A DNA stretch of 64,000 bases from Pseudomonadota bacterium (lineage in GTDB: Bacteria > Pseudomonadota > Gammaproteobacteria > Burkholderiales > Burkholderiaceae_C). Each line of letters opens with the position of its first letter. The first letter of the stretch is position 1. This document shows, in pieces, positions 20,680 through 29,843 of this stretch. A program made the position numbers and the translations under genes. The notes under the pieces were generated by a model. The model did no database searches and was not told the DNA's origin. It saw only the letters and a program-made list of their open reading frames with translations. The DNA is taken from the NCBI GenBank assembly GCA_022566735.1, contig JADFIG010000003.1, forward strand, positions 62,001-126,000. Reading direction: 5' to 3'.

Positions 20680-22848
20680 ATGCCGCACCGAACCCCTTCC
20701 CGCTTCAGCGCGCCCCTCCTCGGCGCCCCGCACGCCATCCCCCTGGCCGCCCGCCTGCTCACCCTGATGCTGGCCGGCGCTGCGCTCGGCCTGCCGGCCT
20801 GGGCGCAAAGCCAGGCCGCCCCACCGGCTGACAACGCCGCCAGTGCCCCGGCCGTCTCCGAGATCGTCGTCAAAGGCAACTACCTCAACGCCGTGGGCAG
20901 CAGCAATGCGGCCAGCGAAGGCACGGTCACATCCAGGCTCATCCAGAGCCGGCCGACGCTGCGCCCCGCCGAGGTGCTGGAGTTCGTGCCCGGCGTCATC
21001 GTCTCGCAGCACAGCGGCGACGGCAAAGCCAACCAGTACTACCTGCGCGGCTTCAACCTCGACCACGGCACCGACTTCGCCACCTTCGTCGATGGCATGC
21101 CGGTGAACATGCCCACCCATGCCCACGGCCAGGGCTACAGCGACCTGAACTTCCTCATCCCCGAGTTGGTCCAGGCCATCCACTACCGCAAGGGCCTGTA
21201 CGCGGCCGAAGACGGCGACTTCAGCTCCGCCGGCACCGCCCGCATCCAGCTCGCCGACCAGCTGCCCGGCGGCCCGCAGGCCGGCATGGGCCAGCTCACC
21301 GTGGGCGAGCGCGGCTACGTGCGCGCCCTGGTGGCCCGCAACGCCGAACTCACCACCGGCAAGCTGCTGGCGGCCGTGGAGTCCGGCCACAACGATGGCC
21401 CCTGGACGAACCCCGAGCGCTTCCAGCGCTTCAACGGCCTGCTGCGCTACAGCCTGGCCGAAGGCGACACCAGGCAGTCGCTGACCCTGATGGCCTACAC
21501 CGCCAAGTGGGACAGCACCGACCAGGTGCCGCAGCGCGCCGTCAACAGCGGGCAGATCGGCCGCTTCGACGCCATCGATGCCACCGACCACGGCCAGACC
21601 CGCCGCGCCAGCCTGTCGTGGCACGCGCTGAAGGTGGTCGACGATGGCGAGTGGCGCGCCAACGCCTACGCCATCAGCTCGCACCTGGACCTGTTCTCCA
21701 ACTTCACCTACTTCCTGGAGAACCCGGTCAACGGCGACCAGTTCCAGCAGGCCGAGAACCGCCGCGTCTTCGGCGGCTCGCTCAGCCGCATGTGGCAGGG
21801 CACGCTGGCCGGCCGCGAGACGCGCAACACCCTGGGCGTGCAGGCCCGCCACGACCGGCTCTCGCCCGTGGGCCTGTACACGGCCGAAGGCGGCGTGCGC
21901 ACCGGCACCACGCAGGAAAGCCGCGTCAAGGAGACCAGCATCGGCCTGTTCGGCGAGAACGAGCTGCGCTGGACGCCCTGGCTGCGCAGCATCGCCGGCC
22001 TGCGCACCGACCGCGTCAACGTCGACGTGAACAGCAACATCGCGGCCAACAGCGGCCAGCGCAGCGCCTGGATCAGCAGCCCCAAGCTCTCGCTGATCTT
22101 CGGGCCCTGGTCGCAGACCGAGTTCTTCGCCAACACCGGCTGGGGCTTCCACAGCAACGACGCGCGCGGCATGACGGCGCGCATCACGGCCAAGGGCGGC
22201 GACCCGATCGCCTCGGCGGTGCCGCTGGTGCGCACCAAGGGCAGCGAGGTCGGCCTGCGCACCGAGCTCATCCCCGGCCTGCAAAGCTCGGTCGCGCTGT
22301 GGCAGCTGCGTTTGAACTCGGAGCTGGTGTTCGTGGGCGATGCCGGCGAGACCGAAGCCAGCGGGGCCTCGCGCCGCCGTGGCATCGAGTTCAACAACCA
22401 CTACCTCGCCACGCCCTGGCTGCTGCTGGACGGCGATGTGGCCTTCTCGCAAGCGCGCTTCAGCACGCCGCAGGGCGAGGCCCCCAACATGGGCACGCAG
22501 GTGCCGGGCTCGGTGCGCACGGTGGTGTCGCTGGGCGCCACGGTGACCGAGTTCGGCCGCTGGTTCGGCCAGGCCCAGCTGCGCTACTTCGGCCCGCGCC
22601 CGCTGACCGAGGACAACAGCGTGCGCTCCAAGGGCACGACGCTGGCCTACGCACGCCTGGGCTACAAGCTCGATGCGAAGACCAAGGTCTCGCTGGATGT
22701 GTTCAACCTGTTCAACCGCCAGGCCAGCGACATCGACTACTTCTACACCTCGCGCCTGCGCGGTGAGCCGCTGGAGGGCGTCGCGGACGTGCACTCGCAC
22801 CCGGCCGAGCCGCGCACCGTGCGCCTGACCCTGAGCATGGGCTTCTGA
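20680..22848 (+). CDS. TonB-dependent outer-membrane receptor
   Basis: A 722-residue receptor that imports a chelate through the outer membrane with TonB energy. The signal peptide ends near AWAQSQ (about residue 46). The plug domain includes AEVLEFVPGVIVSQHSGDGK, then YYLRGFNLDHGTDFATFVDG and PVNMPTHAHGQGYSDLNFL. The beta-barrel ends with the required aromatic residue in VRLTLSMGF. The THAHGQGY motif is characteristic of this receptor group. Ligand is not evident; the nearby His-rich exported protein favours a metal or metallophore. It starts 82 bp after the HNH-like gene, probably on its own promoter. Confidence 0.92.
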   Translation: MPHRTPSRFSAPLLGAPHAIPLAARLLTLMLAGAALGLPAWAQSQAAPPADNAASAPAVSEIVVKGNYLNAVGSSNAASEGTVTSRLIQSRPTLRPAEVLEFVPGVIVSQHSGDGKANQYYLRGFNLDHGTDFATFVDGMPVNMPTHAHGQGYSDLNFLIPELVQAIHYRKGLYAAEDGDFSSAGTARIQLADQLPGGPQAGMGQLTVGERGYVRALVARNAELTTGKLLAAVESGHNDGPWTNPERFQRFNGLLRYSLAEGDTRQSLTLMAYTAKWDSTDQVPQRAVNSGQIGRFDAIDATDHGQTRRASLSWHALKVVDDGEWRANAYAISSHLDLFSNFTYFLENPVNGDQFQQAENRRVFGGSLSRMWQGTLAGRETRNTLGVQARHDRLSPVGLYTAEGGVRTGTTQESRVKETSIGLFGENELRWTPWLRSIAGLRTDRVNVDVNSNIAANSGQRSAWISSPKLSLIFGPWSQTEFFANTGWGFHSNDARGMTARITAKGGDPIASAVPLVRTKGSEVGLRTELIPGLQSSVALWQLRLNSELVFVGDAGETEASGASRRRGIEFNNHYLATPWLLLDGDVAFSQARFSTPQGEAPNMGTQVPGSVRTVVSLGATVTEFGRWFGQAQLRYFGPRPLTEDNSVRSKGTTLAYARLGYKLDAKTKVSLDVFNLFNRQASDIDYFYTSRLRGEPLEGVADVHSHPAEPRTVRLTLSMGF

Positions 22849-22879
22849 GCCCGGCGCCCTCGCGTGCCTAGAATGGCCC

Positions 22880-23404
22880 ATGCCTGACCTGCACCTGCCC
22901 CGTCGCGCCGCCCTCGCCACCCTGGCCCGCGGCCTTGTCACCCTGGCGCCGCTGGCCGCCGTCGGCCCCCTGGGCCTGACAGGCTGCGCCGGCTTGCTGC
23001 AGCGCGAGCCGGTGCGCGTCGACCTGGTGGGCATCGAGCCCCTGCCCGGCCAGGGCCTGGAGTTGCGCCTGGCCCTCCAGTTGCGGGTGATCAACCCCAA
23101 CGACAGCGCGCTGGGCTTCGACGGCATCTCGGTGGCGCTGGACGTGCGTGGCAAGCCCTTTGCCCACGGCGTGAGCAACGAGCGTGGCAGCGTGCCGCGC
23201 TTTGGCGAAGCCCTCATCACGGTGCCGGTGTCGGTGTCGGCACTGACCCTGGTGCGCCAGGCCATGGGCGTGGCCTCGGGCTCGGGTGACAGGCAAACGC
23301 TGGACTACGTGCTCAAGGGCCGGCTGGCCGGCACCGCCATCGGCGGGGTGGGTTTCGAGAGCCGCGGCGAGGTGGCGCTGCCCGCGGGCGTCCTGTCGCG
23401 CTGA
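22880..23404 (+). CDS. LEA type 2 (WHy-domain) lipoprotein
   Basis: A 174-residue protein. A twin-arginine-like RRAALATLARG start leads into a hydrophobic stretch and lipobox LTGC (Cys36), so it is probably a lipoprotein. The mature part has the LEA14/WHy pattern: VRVDLVGIEPLPGQGLELRL, LQLRVINPNDSALGFDGISV and NERGSVPRFGEALITVPVSV. This single beta-sandwich domain occurs in many proteobacteria in the envelope stress context; exact role unknown. It starts 31 bp after the receptor, so it may be cotranscribed with it. Confidence 0.75.
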   Translation: MPDLHLPRRAALATLARGLVTLAPLAAVGPLGLTGCAGLLQREPVRVDLVGIEPLPGQGLELRLALQLRVINPNDSALGFDGISVALDVRGKPFAHGVSNERGSVPRFGEALITVPVSVSALTLVRQAMGVASGSGDRQTLDYVLKGRLAGTAIGGVGFESRGEVALPAGVLSR

Positions 23405-23422
23405 ACCCGCGGCCCGGGTGGG

Positions 23423-25204
23423 TCAGGCCGCCGCCACCATCGTCTGGTTGCGCCCGGCGCGCTTGGCCTCGTACATCGCGTCGTCGGCGCGGGACAGCAG
23501 CGTGGCCAGGTCGTGGCCATGGCTTTGCGTGTCGGCCAGGCCGATGCTGACGGTCAGCCGCAAGGGCGCGTGGGCTCCGCCCAGGTCGATCACCTGGGCC
23601 GCGATGGCTTCGCGCAGGCGCTCGGCAAACAGGCGGCCATCCTCCAGGCCGCAGTGGCTCAGCAGGACCACGAACTCCTCGCCCCCCAGCCGCGCGGCCA
23701 GATCGCCCTGGCGCATGGTGTGGCGCAGGCGGGTGGCCACGGCCACCAGGGCACGGTCGCCCGCGGCATGGCCGGCGCTGTCATTGACCGACTTGAAGTG
23801 GTCCACGTCCATCAGCAGCACGACGAGGTTGAAGCCATGGCGCTGCGCGCGCGCCAGCTCCGGATCGGCCCCGGCGAAGAAGGCGCGGCGGTTCGGCAGG
23901 CCGGTGAGGAAGTCGGTGATGGACTGCTCGCGCAGGCTGTCGATGAGCTTGTCGCGCTCGCGCTCCAGTTCGGCGCGCGCCTGGCTTTGCTGCTGCAGCG
24001 CGGCGATGCCGCCGATCACCGCGGCCATCTCGTCATTGACGCGGGGCCGCGGCAACTCGGGCGCCAGCTCGCCTTCGCCCATGGCCCGCAAGGCCCGCGC
24101 CATCTGGGACAGCGGCAGGATGATGCGCCGGCGCGTCAGGTAGATCATGCCGGCCACCAAGGCCAGCATGGTGGACGTCAGCGCGACCATCCAGGCCAGC
24201 GACTCGCGCGACTGCTGCCGCAGGCCAACGCTGCGCAACGCGGCCTCGTCGAGCATCACATCGCGCAAGTGCACGATGGCGTCCATGTCCGGCACATAGC
24301 GCGCCGCGAACTCCGCGGGCGTGAGGCCATAGCGCCCATCCGCCTCGCCCGCGGCCAGCACCGAGCGCAGCAGTTGCGCGGCCGAGCCGAAGTAATGGCG
24401 CTCGACCTCGACATAGGCCTGCACGATGCGGCCGGAAGATTCGCCATAGCCGATCCGCAGGGTGAGCAACTGCCGCAAGGCCTCGATGCGGCCCCGCACG
24501 ACGTGGATGGCGGCCAGCTCGGCCCGGGAGAAAGGCTGCTGGCGCGTCAAGCCTGGCGTGAACAAGGAGCCTTGCAGCCCGGCATATTCGCGCAACTCGG
24601 CCGACAGGCGCGCGCCCCACACCAGGGCGCTCAGCGACGGGTCGGCCAGTTGCGCGGCGTTGGCAAACTGGGAGATGGTGGGCGACAGCGTGGGCACCAG
24701 GTCCACCATGCCCTGCACCACCTGGCGGATGCCTTCGGCGCTGCGCTGTGCGTGCGGCAGGCCAGCCAGGCGGTCGACCTCGGCGCGCGCCAGCTGCAAG
24801 GCCGAGCGGAAGGCCTGGGCCTGGCGCAACTCCCGCGGCAGCATGGCTTCGCCGCCATCGGCCGCCAGCGCGGCCTGGAAGGCATCGACGGCGGCGTCGG
24901 TGCGGGTCCGGGCCTGGCCCAGGCGCTCGCGCACCGCCGCCTGGGCCGCGAGGACCTCCGGGGTGGCGCGCGCCGGGTCGCTCGCCCCCAGCACGCCGTT
25001 GGTGGGGCCGCGCTCGCGCGACACCATCTCGGCCAGCATCAGCGCGACGCGCAGGCGCTGCACCGCCGCCAGGGCCTGGTCCGCCCGCTGCAGCTGGCGC
25101 CACTCGTCGAACACGAAGCGAGACACCCCCAGCAGCACGACCAGCACCAGGCCCACCGCGATCACGCGGAACCAGGTATGGAGCGAGGGGGAGTTTCGGC
25201 GCAC
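23423..25204 (-). CDS. Membrane diguanylate cyclase with NIT-like sensor
   Basis: A 593-residue inner-membrane protein with a helix at about residues 12-32, a large helical sensor (RVALMLAEMVSRERGPTNGV), a second membrane helix near 330-350, a HAMP-like linker and a GGDEF domain. The signature is GGEEF (507-511), a functional variant. RQGD five residues upstream matches the RxxD inhibitory I-site. The chosen start is the GTG at 25204, preceded by GAGGAAAAG; an upstream GTG at 25234 has no such site. Its 5' end overlaps the 3' end of the AraC-type regulator on the same strand by 43 bp, so the two are probably coexpressed. Confidence 0.85.
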   Translation of the reverse strand: MRRNSPSLHTWFRVIAVGLVLVVLLGVSRFVFDEWRQLQRADQALAAVQRLRVALMLAEMVSRERGPTNGVLGASDPARATPEVLAAQAAVRERLGQARTRTDAAVDAFQAALAADGGEAMLPRELRQAQAFRSALQLARAEVDRLAGLPHAQRSAEGIRQVVQGMVDLVPTLSPTISQFANAAQLADPSLSALVWGARLSAELREYAGLQGSLFTPGLTRQQPFSRAELAAIHVVRGRIEALRQLLTLRIGYGESSGRIVQAYVEVERHYFGSAAQLLRSVLAAGEADGRYGLTPAEFAARYVPDMDAIVHLRDVMLDEAALRSVGLRQQSRESLAWMVALTSTMLALVAGMIYLTRRRIILPLSQMARALRAMGEGELAPELPRPRVNDEMAAVIGGIAALQQQSQARAELERERDKLIDSLREQSITDFLTGLPNRRAFFAGADPELARAQRHGFNLVVLLMDVDHFKSVNDSAGHAAGDRALVAVATRLRHTMRQGDLAARLGGEEFVVLLSHCGLEDGRLFAERLREAIAAQVIDLGGAHAPLRLTVSIGLADTQSHGHDLATLLSRADDAMYEAKRAGRNQTMVAAA

Positions 25205-26265
25205 GATGTCTTTTCCTCGGGCTGGGCGATACACCGTGCCGAGCCGCAGGCCCCGACTTTACCAAGCCAGCCCGACACATGCTGCTGCCAGGCCAGCGGT
25301 GTCTGCCCATGCCAACGCCGGAAGGCGCGGTGGAAACAGCTGGAGGAGGAAAAGCCGGTCTCGTCGGCGATCTGCTTGAGCGGCAGCCGCCCCTCGCGCA
25401 ACAGGCGCTCGGCCAGTTCGCGCTGGCAACGCTGGACCAGCGCGCTGTAGCCCATGCCGCGCGACGACAGGTGGCGGCGCAGGCTGCGCCCGCTCATGTC
25501 CACCCGGCGCGCGGCCTCGTTGACGTCCATCAGCCGGGGCAGGCTGGCCAGGATGTGGCCGCGCAGGGTCTGCAGCACATCGACGCGCTTGAGCCGCTGG
25601 GCCATCAGGGATTCGATCTGCACGCGCAGGCCGTCGTAGACCAGGCGGTCGTGCCCCGGGATGGGCGCGTCCAACAAGGCGCCGGGAAAGGCCAGACCGC
25701 TTTCGGGCGCATCGAAGCGCAACTCGGGCCCGAACACCGCGGCGTACTGCGCCACATGCGCCGGCCGCGGGTAGGCGAACTGCACCCGGCGGATGTCGCC
25801 CTCGCGCGGGCCGGTGCGCCGGGCCATCTGCACGGCCAGGGACATCAGCCACTCGGTGCGAAAGCGTTGGCCGTCCGGCGTGGTGCCCAGCGGGGACACG
25901 CTCAGCCAGGCGTCGCCGCCCTGCTCGATGAGGTCGATCTCGGGGTGCTCGACCAGCAGGGGCGCGAAATGCCGGATGTCGATCAAGGCGTGCCTCAGGG
26001 TCGGTGCCTGGATGACCAGCAAGGCGTGCGGGCCGTAGCGCGTCAGCGCCAGGCTGCTGCTCACCGCCAGGCCATAGCCCGGATCGCCGGTGACCGCCTG
26101 GGCGGCACACATCAGGCGGTCCAGTTGCTCCTGCGGCACCCAGGGGCCTTGGCCATCGAGGGCCTCGGCCGCCAGGCCCGCGCTCTCCAGCGCCGCCCGG
26201 GCAGGGTGGCCGGCCATCTCCAGGGCATCGGCCAGGGTGCGCAGATGAATCGGTGAGATCAGCAT
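25162..26265 (-). CDS. AraC-type regulator (OruR/ArgR-like effector domain)
   Basis: A 367-residue regulator. Residues about 15-200 form an Arabinose_bd-type effector domain (PF12625 pattern: YGPHALLVIQAPTLRHALID, HFAPLLVEHPEIDL). The C-terminal AraC helix-turn-helix pair includes EAARRVDMSGRSLRRHLSSR and LKQIADETGFSSSSCFHRAF. The ATG at 26265 was chosen because it gives the standard amino end (MLISPIHLRTLADALEMAGH). About 35 residues follow the domain and run into the next gene. It is divergent from the S15-like exported hydrolase and may control it and the adjacent cyclase. The ligand is unknown. Confidence 0.85.
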   Translation of the reverse strand: MLISPIHLRTLADALEMAGHPARAALESAGLAAEALDGQGPWVPQEQLDRLMCAAQAVTGDPGYGLAVSSSLALTRYGPHALLVIQAPTLRHALIDIRHFAPLLVEHPEIDLIEQGGDAWLSVSPLGTTPDGQRFRTEWLMSLAVQMARRTGPREGDIRRVQFAYPRPAHVAQYAAVFGPELRFDAPESGLAFPGALLDAPIPGHDRLVYDGLRVQIESLMAQRLKRVDVLQTLRGHILASLPRLMDVNEAARRVDMSGRSLRRHLSSRGMGYSALVQRCQRELAERLLREGRLPLKQIADETGFSSSSCFHRAFRRWHGQTPLAWQQHVSGWLGKVGACGSARCIAQPEEKTSCAETPPRSIPGSA

Positions 26266-26500
26266 GGAACGTCGATCGTAGGCCAAGCAACGTCCTGCGG
26301 GTCGCCCCTGTGTCCAGGGTTTTCCTTCACACCGCCTGGGGGGAAAGCGCGCCAGACCGCGGCGGCCGTGCGCTGTCGGCACATGCCTGGCCGCTTCGGT
26401 CAATCCCAGGGCCAGGGCGGCTTCCTAGCATGGCCCTCGTTGCACACCCCGTGCGCCTCACTGAGACAACCGGGCCCCAGCGCCCTGACCGGAGACCCGC

Positions 26501-28222
26501 GTGAACCGCCTCTTTTCCACCCGCACCGCGCTGGGCATGGCCCTGGCCGCCCTGCTGAGCACCTCGGCCCTGGGCAGCGCCCAGGCCGCCGTCACCTGCA
26601 CGCCCATGAAGCCCGGCGAGGTCTACACCGGCTTCCTCACCATGCCCGGGCGCATCAACCCGGCCAACGGCACCTGCTGGGTCGACAACATCACCGTCAC
26701 CACGCACGACGGCTTCAAGCTGACGGCCAACGTCTTCCTGCCGCGCATCGACTCGCCCACCCAGACCTTCCCGACCATCGTCATGGTCAACAGCTGGGTG
26801 ATGCCGGAGTGGGAGTACATCGGCCAGGCCCACAAGCTGGCGCAGGCCGGCTACATCGTCTACGAGTACGCCAGCCGCGGCTGGTGGCAGTCCGAGGGCA
26901 TCACGCGCGTGGCCTCGCCCGACGACATCCGCGACGTCAGCACCATCATCGACTGGCTGGGCGCCAACGTGCCCATGGACGGCGACAACATCGCCATCAG
27001 CGGCATCTCGTACGGCGCCGGCATCTCGCTGCTGGCCCTGGGCCGCGAGCCGCGCCTGAAGACCGCCGTGGCGCTGTCGGGCTGGGCCAACCTCGAAGAC
27101 CAGCTCTTCTTCCAGGAAACCACCAACAAGTCCAACCTGAACCTGCTGGTGGGCGTGGCCCCGCTGGCCGGCAGGCTCGACCCCGAGGTCCGGCAGCTGC
27201 AGGCCGACCTGCTCAACCCCGACACCACCGAGGCCCGCGCCAACGAGATCCGCGCCTGGGCCCGTCCGCGCTCGCCCATCACCGAGGTGGCCCGCATCAA
27301 CGCCCGCCAGGCGCCGGTGTTCTTCAGCAAGAACTACGCCGACGAGATGTTCACGCCGAACTCGACGCTGGCCATGTTCAGCCAGCTCACCGGGCCCAAG
27401 AAGCTGCTGCTCAACAAGGGCTGGCACGCCACCGCCGAGCTGCCCGGCGCCCTGGGCGCGGCCAACCACCCCTACGACCAGGCCCGCCGCTGGTTCGACT
27501 TCTGGCTCAAGGGCATCGACACCGGCATCATGAGCGAGCCGCAGGTCGACATGGCCATTGGCAACGACAGCGGCCGCGAACGCCTGGCGACCTGGCCCGA
27601 CGCCACCGTGAAGGCCGGCAAGCTGCACCTGGTGCCGCGCGGCGACGTGCGCTTCGAGCTGGGCTGCCTGTGCACCAAGGGCCTGCGCGGAGGGCTGCAA
27701 TCGGCGGTGAACACCACCGCGGGCACCGACACCATCAACGACCAGCTCGACACCGTGGCCACCACCGGCATCCCGCTGGTCAGCGAGTTGCTCAGCGGCG
27801 TGGGCTTCTTCCCGATGGCCGCGCCCGCCCTGGTGCAGCGCGCCAACGGCGTGGTCTACAAGGGCCCGGTGCTGGACAAGGCCCTGAAGGTGCGTGGCAT
27901 CCCCCGCCTGAAGCTGAGCGTGAAGCCGGTCACCAACCGCGCCCAGGTGATGGCCTACCTCTATGACGTCGATGCCTTCGGCGTGGGCACGCTGATCACG
28001 CACGGTGCGCGCTCGCAGCACTGGGGCCAGGCCGGCGTGGCCGTGGACTTCGACATCGAACTGCACATGATGTCGTACAACGTGGCCCGCGGCCACCACC
28101 TGGAGCTGGTGCTGGACGCCAAGGACCCGCACTACGCCCCGGCCAGCAACGGCACGGTGACGATGAGCTTCCTGTTCAGCGCAGCCAAGGAGTCGAGCCT
28201 GATGGTGCCCTACATCGACTGA
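26501..28222 (+). CDS. Exported CocE/NonD-type (S15-like) hydrolase
   Basis: A 573-residue alpha/beta hydrolase with a Sec signal peptide (cleavage after ALGSAQA near residue 30). Members of this X-Pro dipeptidyl-peptidase/CocE group cleave esters, amides or peptides. The nucleophile elbow is GISYGAG with Ser170; an oxyanion segment VMVNSWVM lies upstream, and a C-terminal His is likely in NKGWHATAELPG. The carboxy part has the jelly-roll region of the family. The start is a GTG with CCGGAGACC before it. Adjacent secreted S51 peptidase and divergent AraC regulator suggest extracellular polymer or peptide use. Substrate unknown. Confidence 0.82.
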   Translation: MNRLFSTRTALGMALAALLSTSALGSAQAAVTCTPMKPGEVYTGFLTMPGRINPANGTCWVDNITVTTHDGFKLTANVFLPRIDSPTQTFPTIVMVNSWVMPEWEYIGQAHKLAQAGYIVYEYASRGWWQSEGITRVASPDDIRDVSTIIDWLGANVPMDGDNIAISGISYGAGISLLALGREPRLKTAVALSGWANLEDQLFFQETTNKSNLNLLVGVAPLAGRLDPEVRQLQADLLNPDTTEARANEIRAWARPRSPITEVARINARQAPVFFSKNYADEMFTPNSTLAMFSQLTGPKKLLLNKGWHATAELPGALGAANHPYDQARRWFDFWLKGIDTGIMSEPQVDMAIGNDSGRERLATWPDATVKAGKLHLVPRGDVRFELGCLCTKGLRGGLQSAVNTTAGTDTINDQLDTVATTGIPLVSELLSGVGFFPMAAPALVQRANGVVYKGPVLDKALKVRGIPRLKLSVKPVTNRAQVMAYLYDVDAFGVGTLITHGARSQHWGQAGVAVDFDIELHMMSYNVARGHHLELVLDAKDPHYAPASNGTVTMSFLFSAAKESSLMVPYID

Positions 28223-28239
28223 GGCCCCTGGGATGGAGG

Positions 28240-28261
28240 GACGCTGCGCCTTGGCAGCGTC
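28240..28261. terminator. Stem-loop between the two exported hydrolases
   Basis: GACGCTGC and GCAGCGTC form a perfect 8-bp stem around a 6-base loop, 18 bp after the S15-like gene. There is no T-tract, so it may be a partial terminator or an RNA-stabilising hairpin. Confidence 0.4.
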
Positions 28262-28307
28262 ACATGGCAGGACTAGGATGGGCGGTCTGACCGTTCAGGA
28301 GCACCCC

Positions 28308-29489
28308 ATGGTCCACCTCCCCCGCATCCGCAGCGCCTCTCGGCTGGCCGTTCACGGCCTGCTGTTCGCCGCCAGCCTCGGCCTGCTGAGCACCTCGGCC
28401 GCCGCAGGCAAGAAGTACAGCCACTTCGTGACCGGCGACGCCTCGGCCCCCGTGCAGGTGAGCGCGCCGGCCGCACCGTCCTTCGTGCTGATGGGCGGCG
28501 GCCCCGACGTCGACGAGGCCTTCCGCTGGATGATCACGCGCGCCGGCATCCGCCCGGGCACCGGTGGCCGCTTCGTCATCATCCGCGCCACCGGCACCGA
28601 GGCCTACGACCCCTACATCTTCTACAGCGACGCCAACGGCAACACCACCGGCTCGGCCATCGACGGCTGGGTCGGCGGCGCGGCCCTCGGGTTGAGCTCG
28701 GTGGAGACCCTGGTGGTGCCCAGCATCGACGCGGCCAATGACCCGGGCGTCTCCGCGGTGCTGTCCAAGGCCAATGCCGTGTTCGTCGCCGGCGGCGACC
28801 AGAGCGACTACATCAAGTTCTGGAAGGGCACGGCCCTGGACCGCACCCTGCAGCAGCTCATGGCGCGCAACGTGCCCGTGGGCGGCACCAGCGCCGGCCT
28901 GGCCGTGCTGGGCCAGTTCGATTTCGCCGCGCTCAGGGGCACAGTCACCTCCGAGCAGACGCTGTCCAACCCCTACAACCGCTACGTCACCCTGGACCCG
29001 GCCCCGCTGGCGCTGACCGGCGGCTTCATCGCCCCGGCGGCGCTGGCCGGCACCATCACCGACAGCCACCTCGACAGCCGCGACCGCATGGGCCGCCTGA
29101 TCGGCTTCATGTCGCGCCTGGTGCAGCCTTCGTCGGGCAGCGGCGGCAACTTCGGCTGTCCCGGCGGCGTGCTGCCGGCGGCGCAAGCGCGCGGCATCGG
29201 CATCGGCGTGGAAACGGCGGTGCTGGTCGAGGGCAGTGGCACGGCCGCACCCTACAGCTACACGGCACGCCGCGTGACCAACGTCTCCACCACCACCGAG
29301 AGCGCCGCCTACTTCCTGCGCACGCTGCAGTCGCCCACGACCTGCGCCAGCGGCCAGCCGCTGACGGTGCTGAGCGTGGAGATCCGCAAGCTGGCCGACG
29401 ACACCGTCTTCGACCTCAGCAACTGGACGGGCCTGCCGGCCTACCACGTCGATGCGATCTCGGGCGCGCTGACCTCCAGCCCGTACTGA
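28308..29489 (+). CDS. Exported cyanophycinase-like peptidase (S51)
   Basis: A 393-residue serine peptidase with a Sec signal peptide (cleavage near STSAAAG, about residue 31). The family hydrolyses beta-Asp-Arg bonds in cyanophycin or alpha-aspartyl peptides. Visible family marks are MGGGPDVDEAFRWMI, VAGGDQSDYIKF, the nucleophile in GGTSAG (Ser195), DSHLDSRDRMGRL with His254, and GIGIGVETAVLVEG. The catalytic Ser and His are therefore retained. Cyanophycinases normally carry GIGIDEDTA at the last motif; here Gly-Val replace Asp-Glu. CAGGAG precedes the ATG. An extracellular form would degrade polymer or peptides released by other cells; no synthetase (cphA) is nearby. Confidence 0.78.
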   Translation: MVHLPRIRSASRLAVHGLLFAASLGLLSTSAAAGKKYSHFVTGDASAPVQVSAPAAPSFVLMGGGPDVDEAFRWMITRAGIRPGTGGRFVIIRATGTEAYDPYIFYSDANGNTTGSAIDGWVGGAALGLSSVETLVVPSIDAANDPGVSAVLSKANAVFVAGGDQSDYIKFWKGTALDRTLQQLMARNVPVGGTSAGLAVLGQFDFAALRGTVTSEQTLSNPYNRYVTLDPAPLALTGGFIAPAALAGTITDSHLDSRDRMGRLIGFMSRLVQPSSGSGGNFGCPGGVLPAAQARGIGIGVETAVLVEGSGTAAPYSYTARRVTNVSTTTESAAYFLRTLQSPTTCASGQPLTVLSVEIRKLADDTVFDLSNWTGLPAYHVDAISGALTSSPY

Positions 29490-29498
29490 GCCTCTCGC

Positions 29499-29533
29499 GC
29501 ACCGGGGCCCGCTTCATGCCGAGGGCCCGGTGC
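29499..29533. terminator. Bidirectional stem-loop between convergent genes
   Basis: GCACCGGGGCCC (29499-29510) and GGGCCCGGTGC (29523-29533) pair with one bulged G around a 12-base loop, between the S51 gene and the convergent small gene. It lacks a T-tract in either direction. Position favours a terminator. Confidence 0.45.
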
Positions 29534-29540
29534 CGCGGGC

Positions 29541-29729
29541 TCAGTGCAGCGCCCCGGTCGCGGGCTCGAAATCGAGCAGCACGCTGGCCTGCTCCAGCAC
29601 CTTCCAGAGGTGGGGCGGCATCTGCAGGATGCGCTCCGGTGTGCGCGCCTGGCGCACCCAGTCACCGATTTCGCTGTGCTGGTCTGCGGTCAACAGGTTC
29701 AGCGAGAGCATCTCATCGAGCAGCAGCAT
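29541..29729 (-). CDS. Small hypothetical protein (62 residues)
   Basis: A short protein beginning MLLLDEMLSLNLLTADQHSE and ending VLEQASVLLDFEPATGALH, with IGDWVRQARTPERILQMPP in the middle. It is helical, acidic to neutral, with no membrane segment. The ATG at 29729 has a very good ribosome site (AAGGAGG, spacer 8), which supports a real gene. Upstream in-frame codons lack one. I do not recognise the family. Confidence 0.6.
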   Translation of the reverse strand: MLLLDEMLSLNLLTADQHSEIGDWVRQARTPERILQMPPHLWKVLEQASVLLDFEPATGALH

Positions 29730-29843
29730 GGCAAGCACCTCCTTGCCGCCACTGTCGCACAGATCCGCCGCCCCCGCGCCACGAACTGGCGGCACTCTGA
29801 CCGGCAGATGCCGCGAACAGGGCGAGGCCCGGACCGCAGGGGC

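Noticed and set aside
26405-26500. A small RNA or riboswitch before the S15-like hydrolase
   Set aside because: I see no stable stem-loop set or known riboswitch core; it is more likely just a promoter region.
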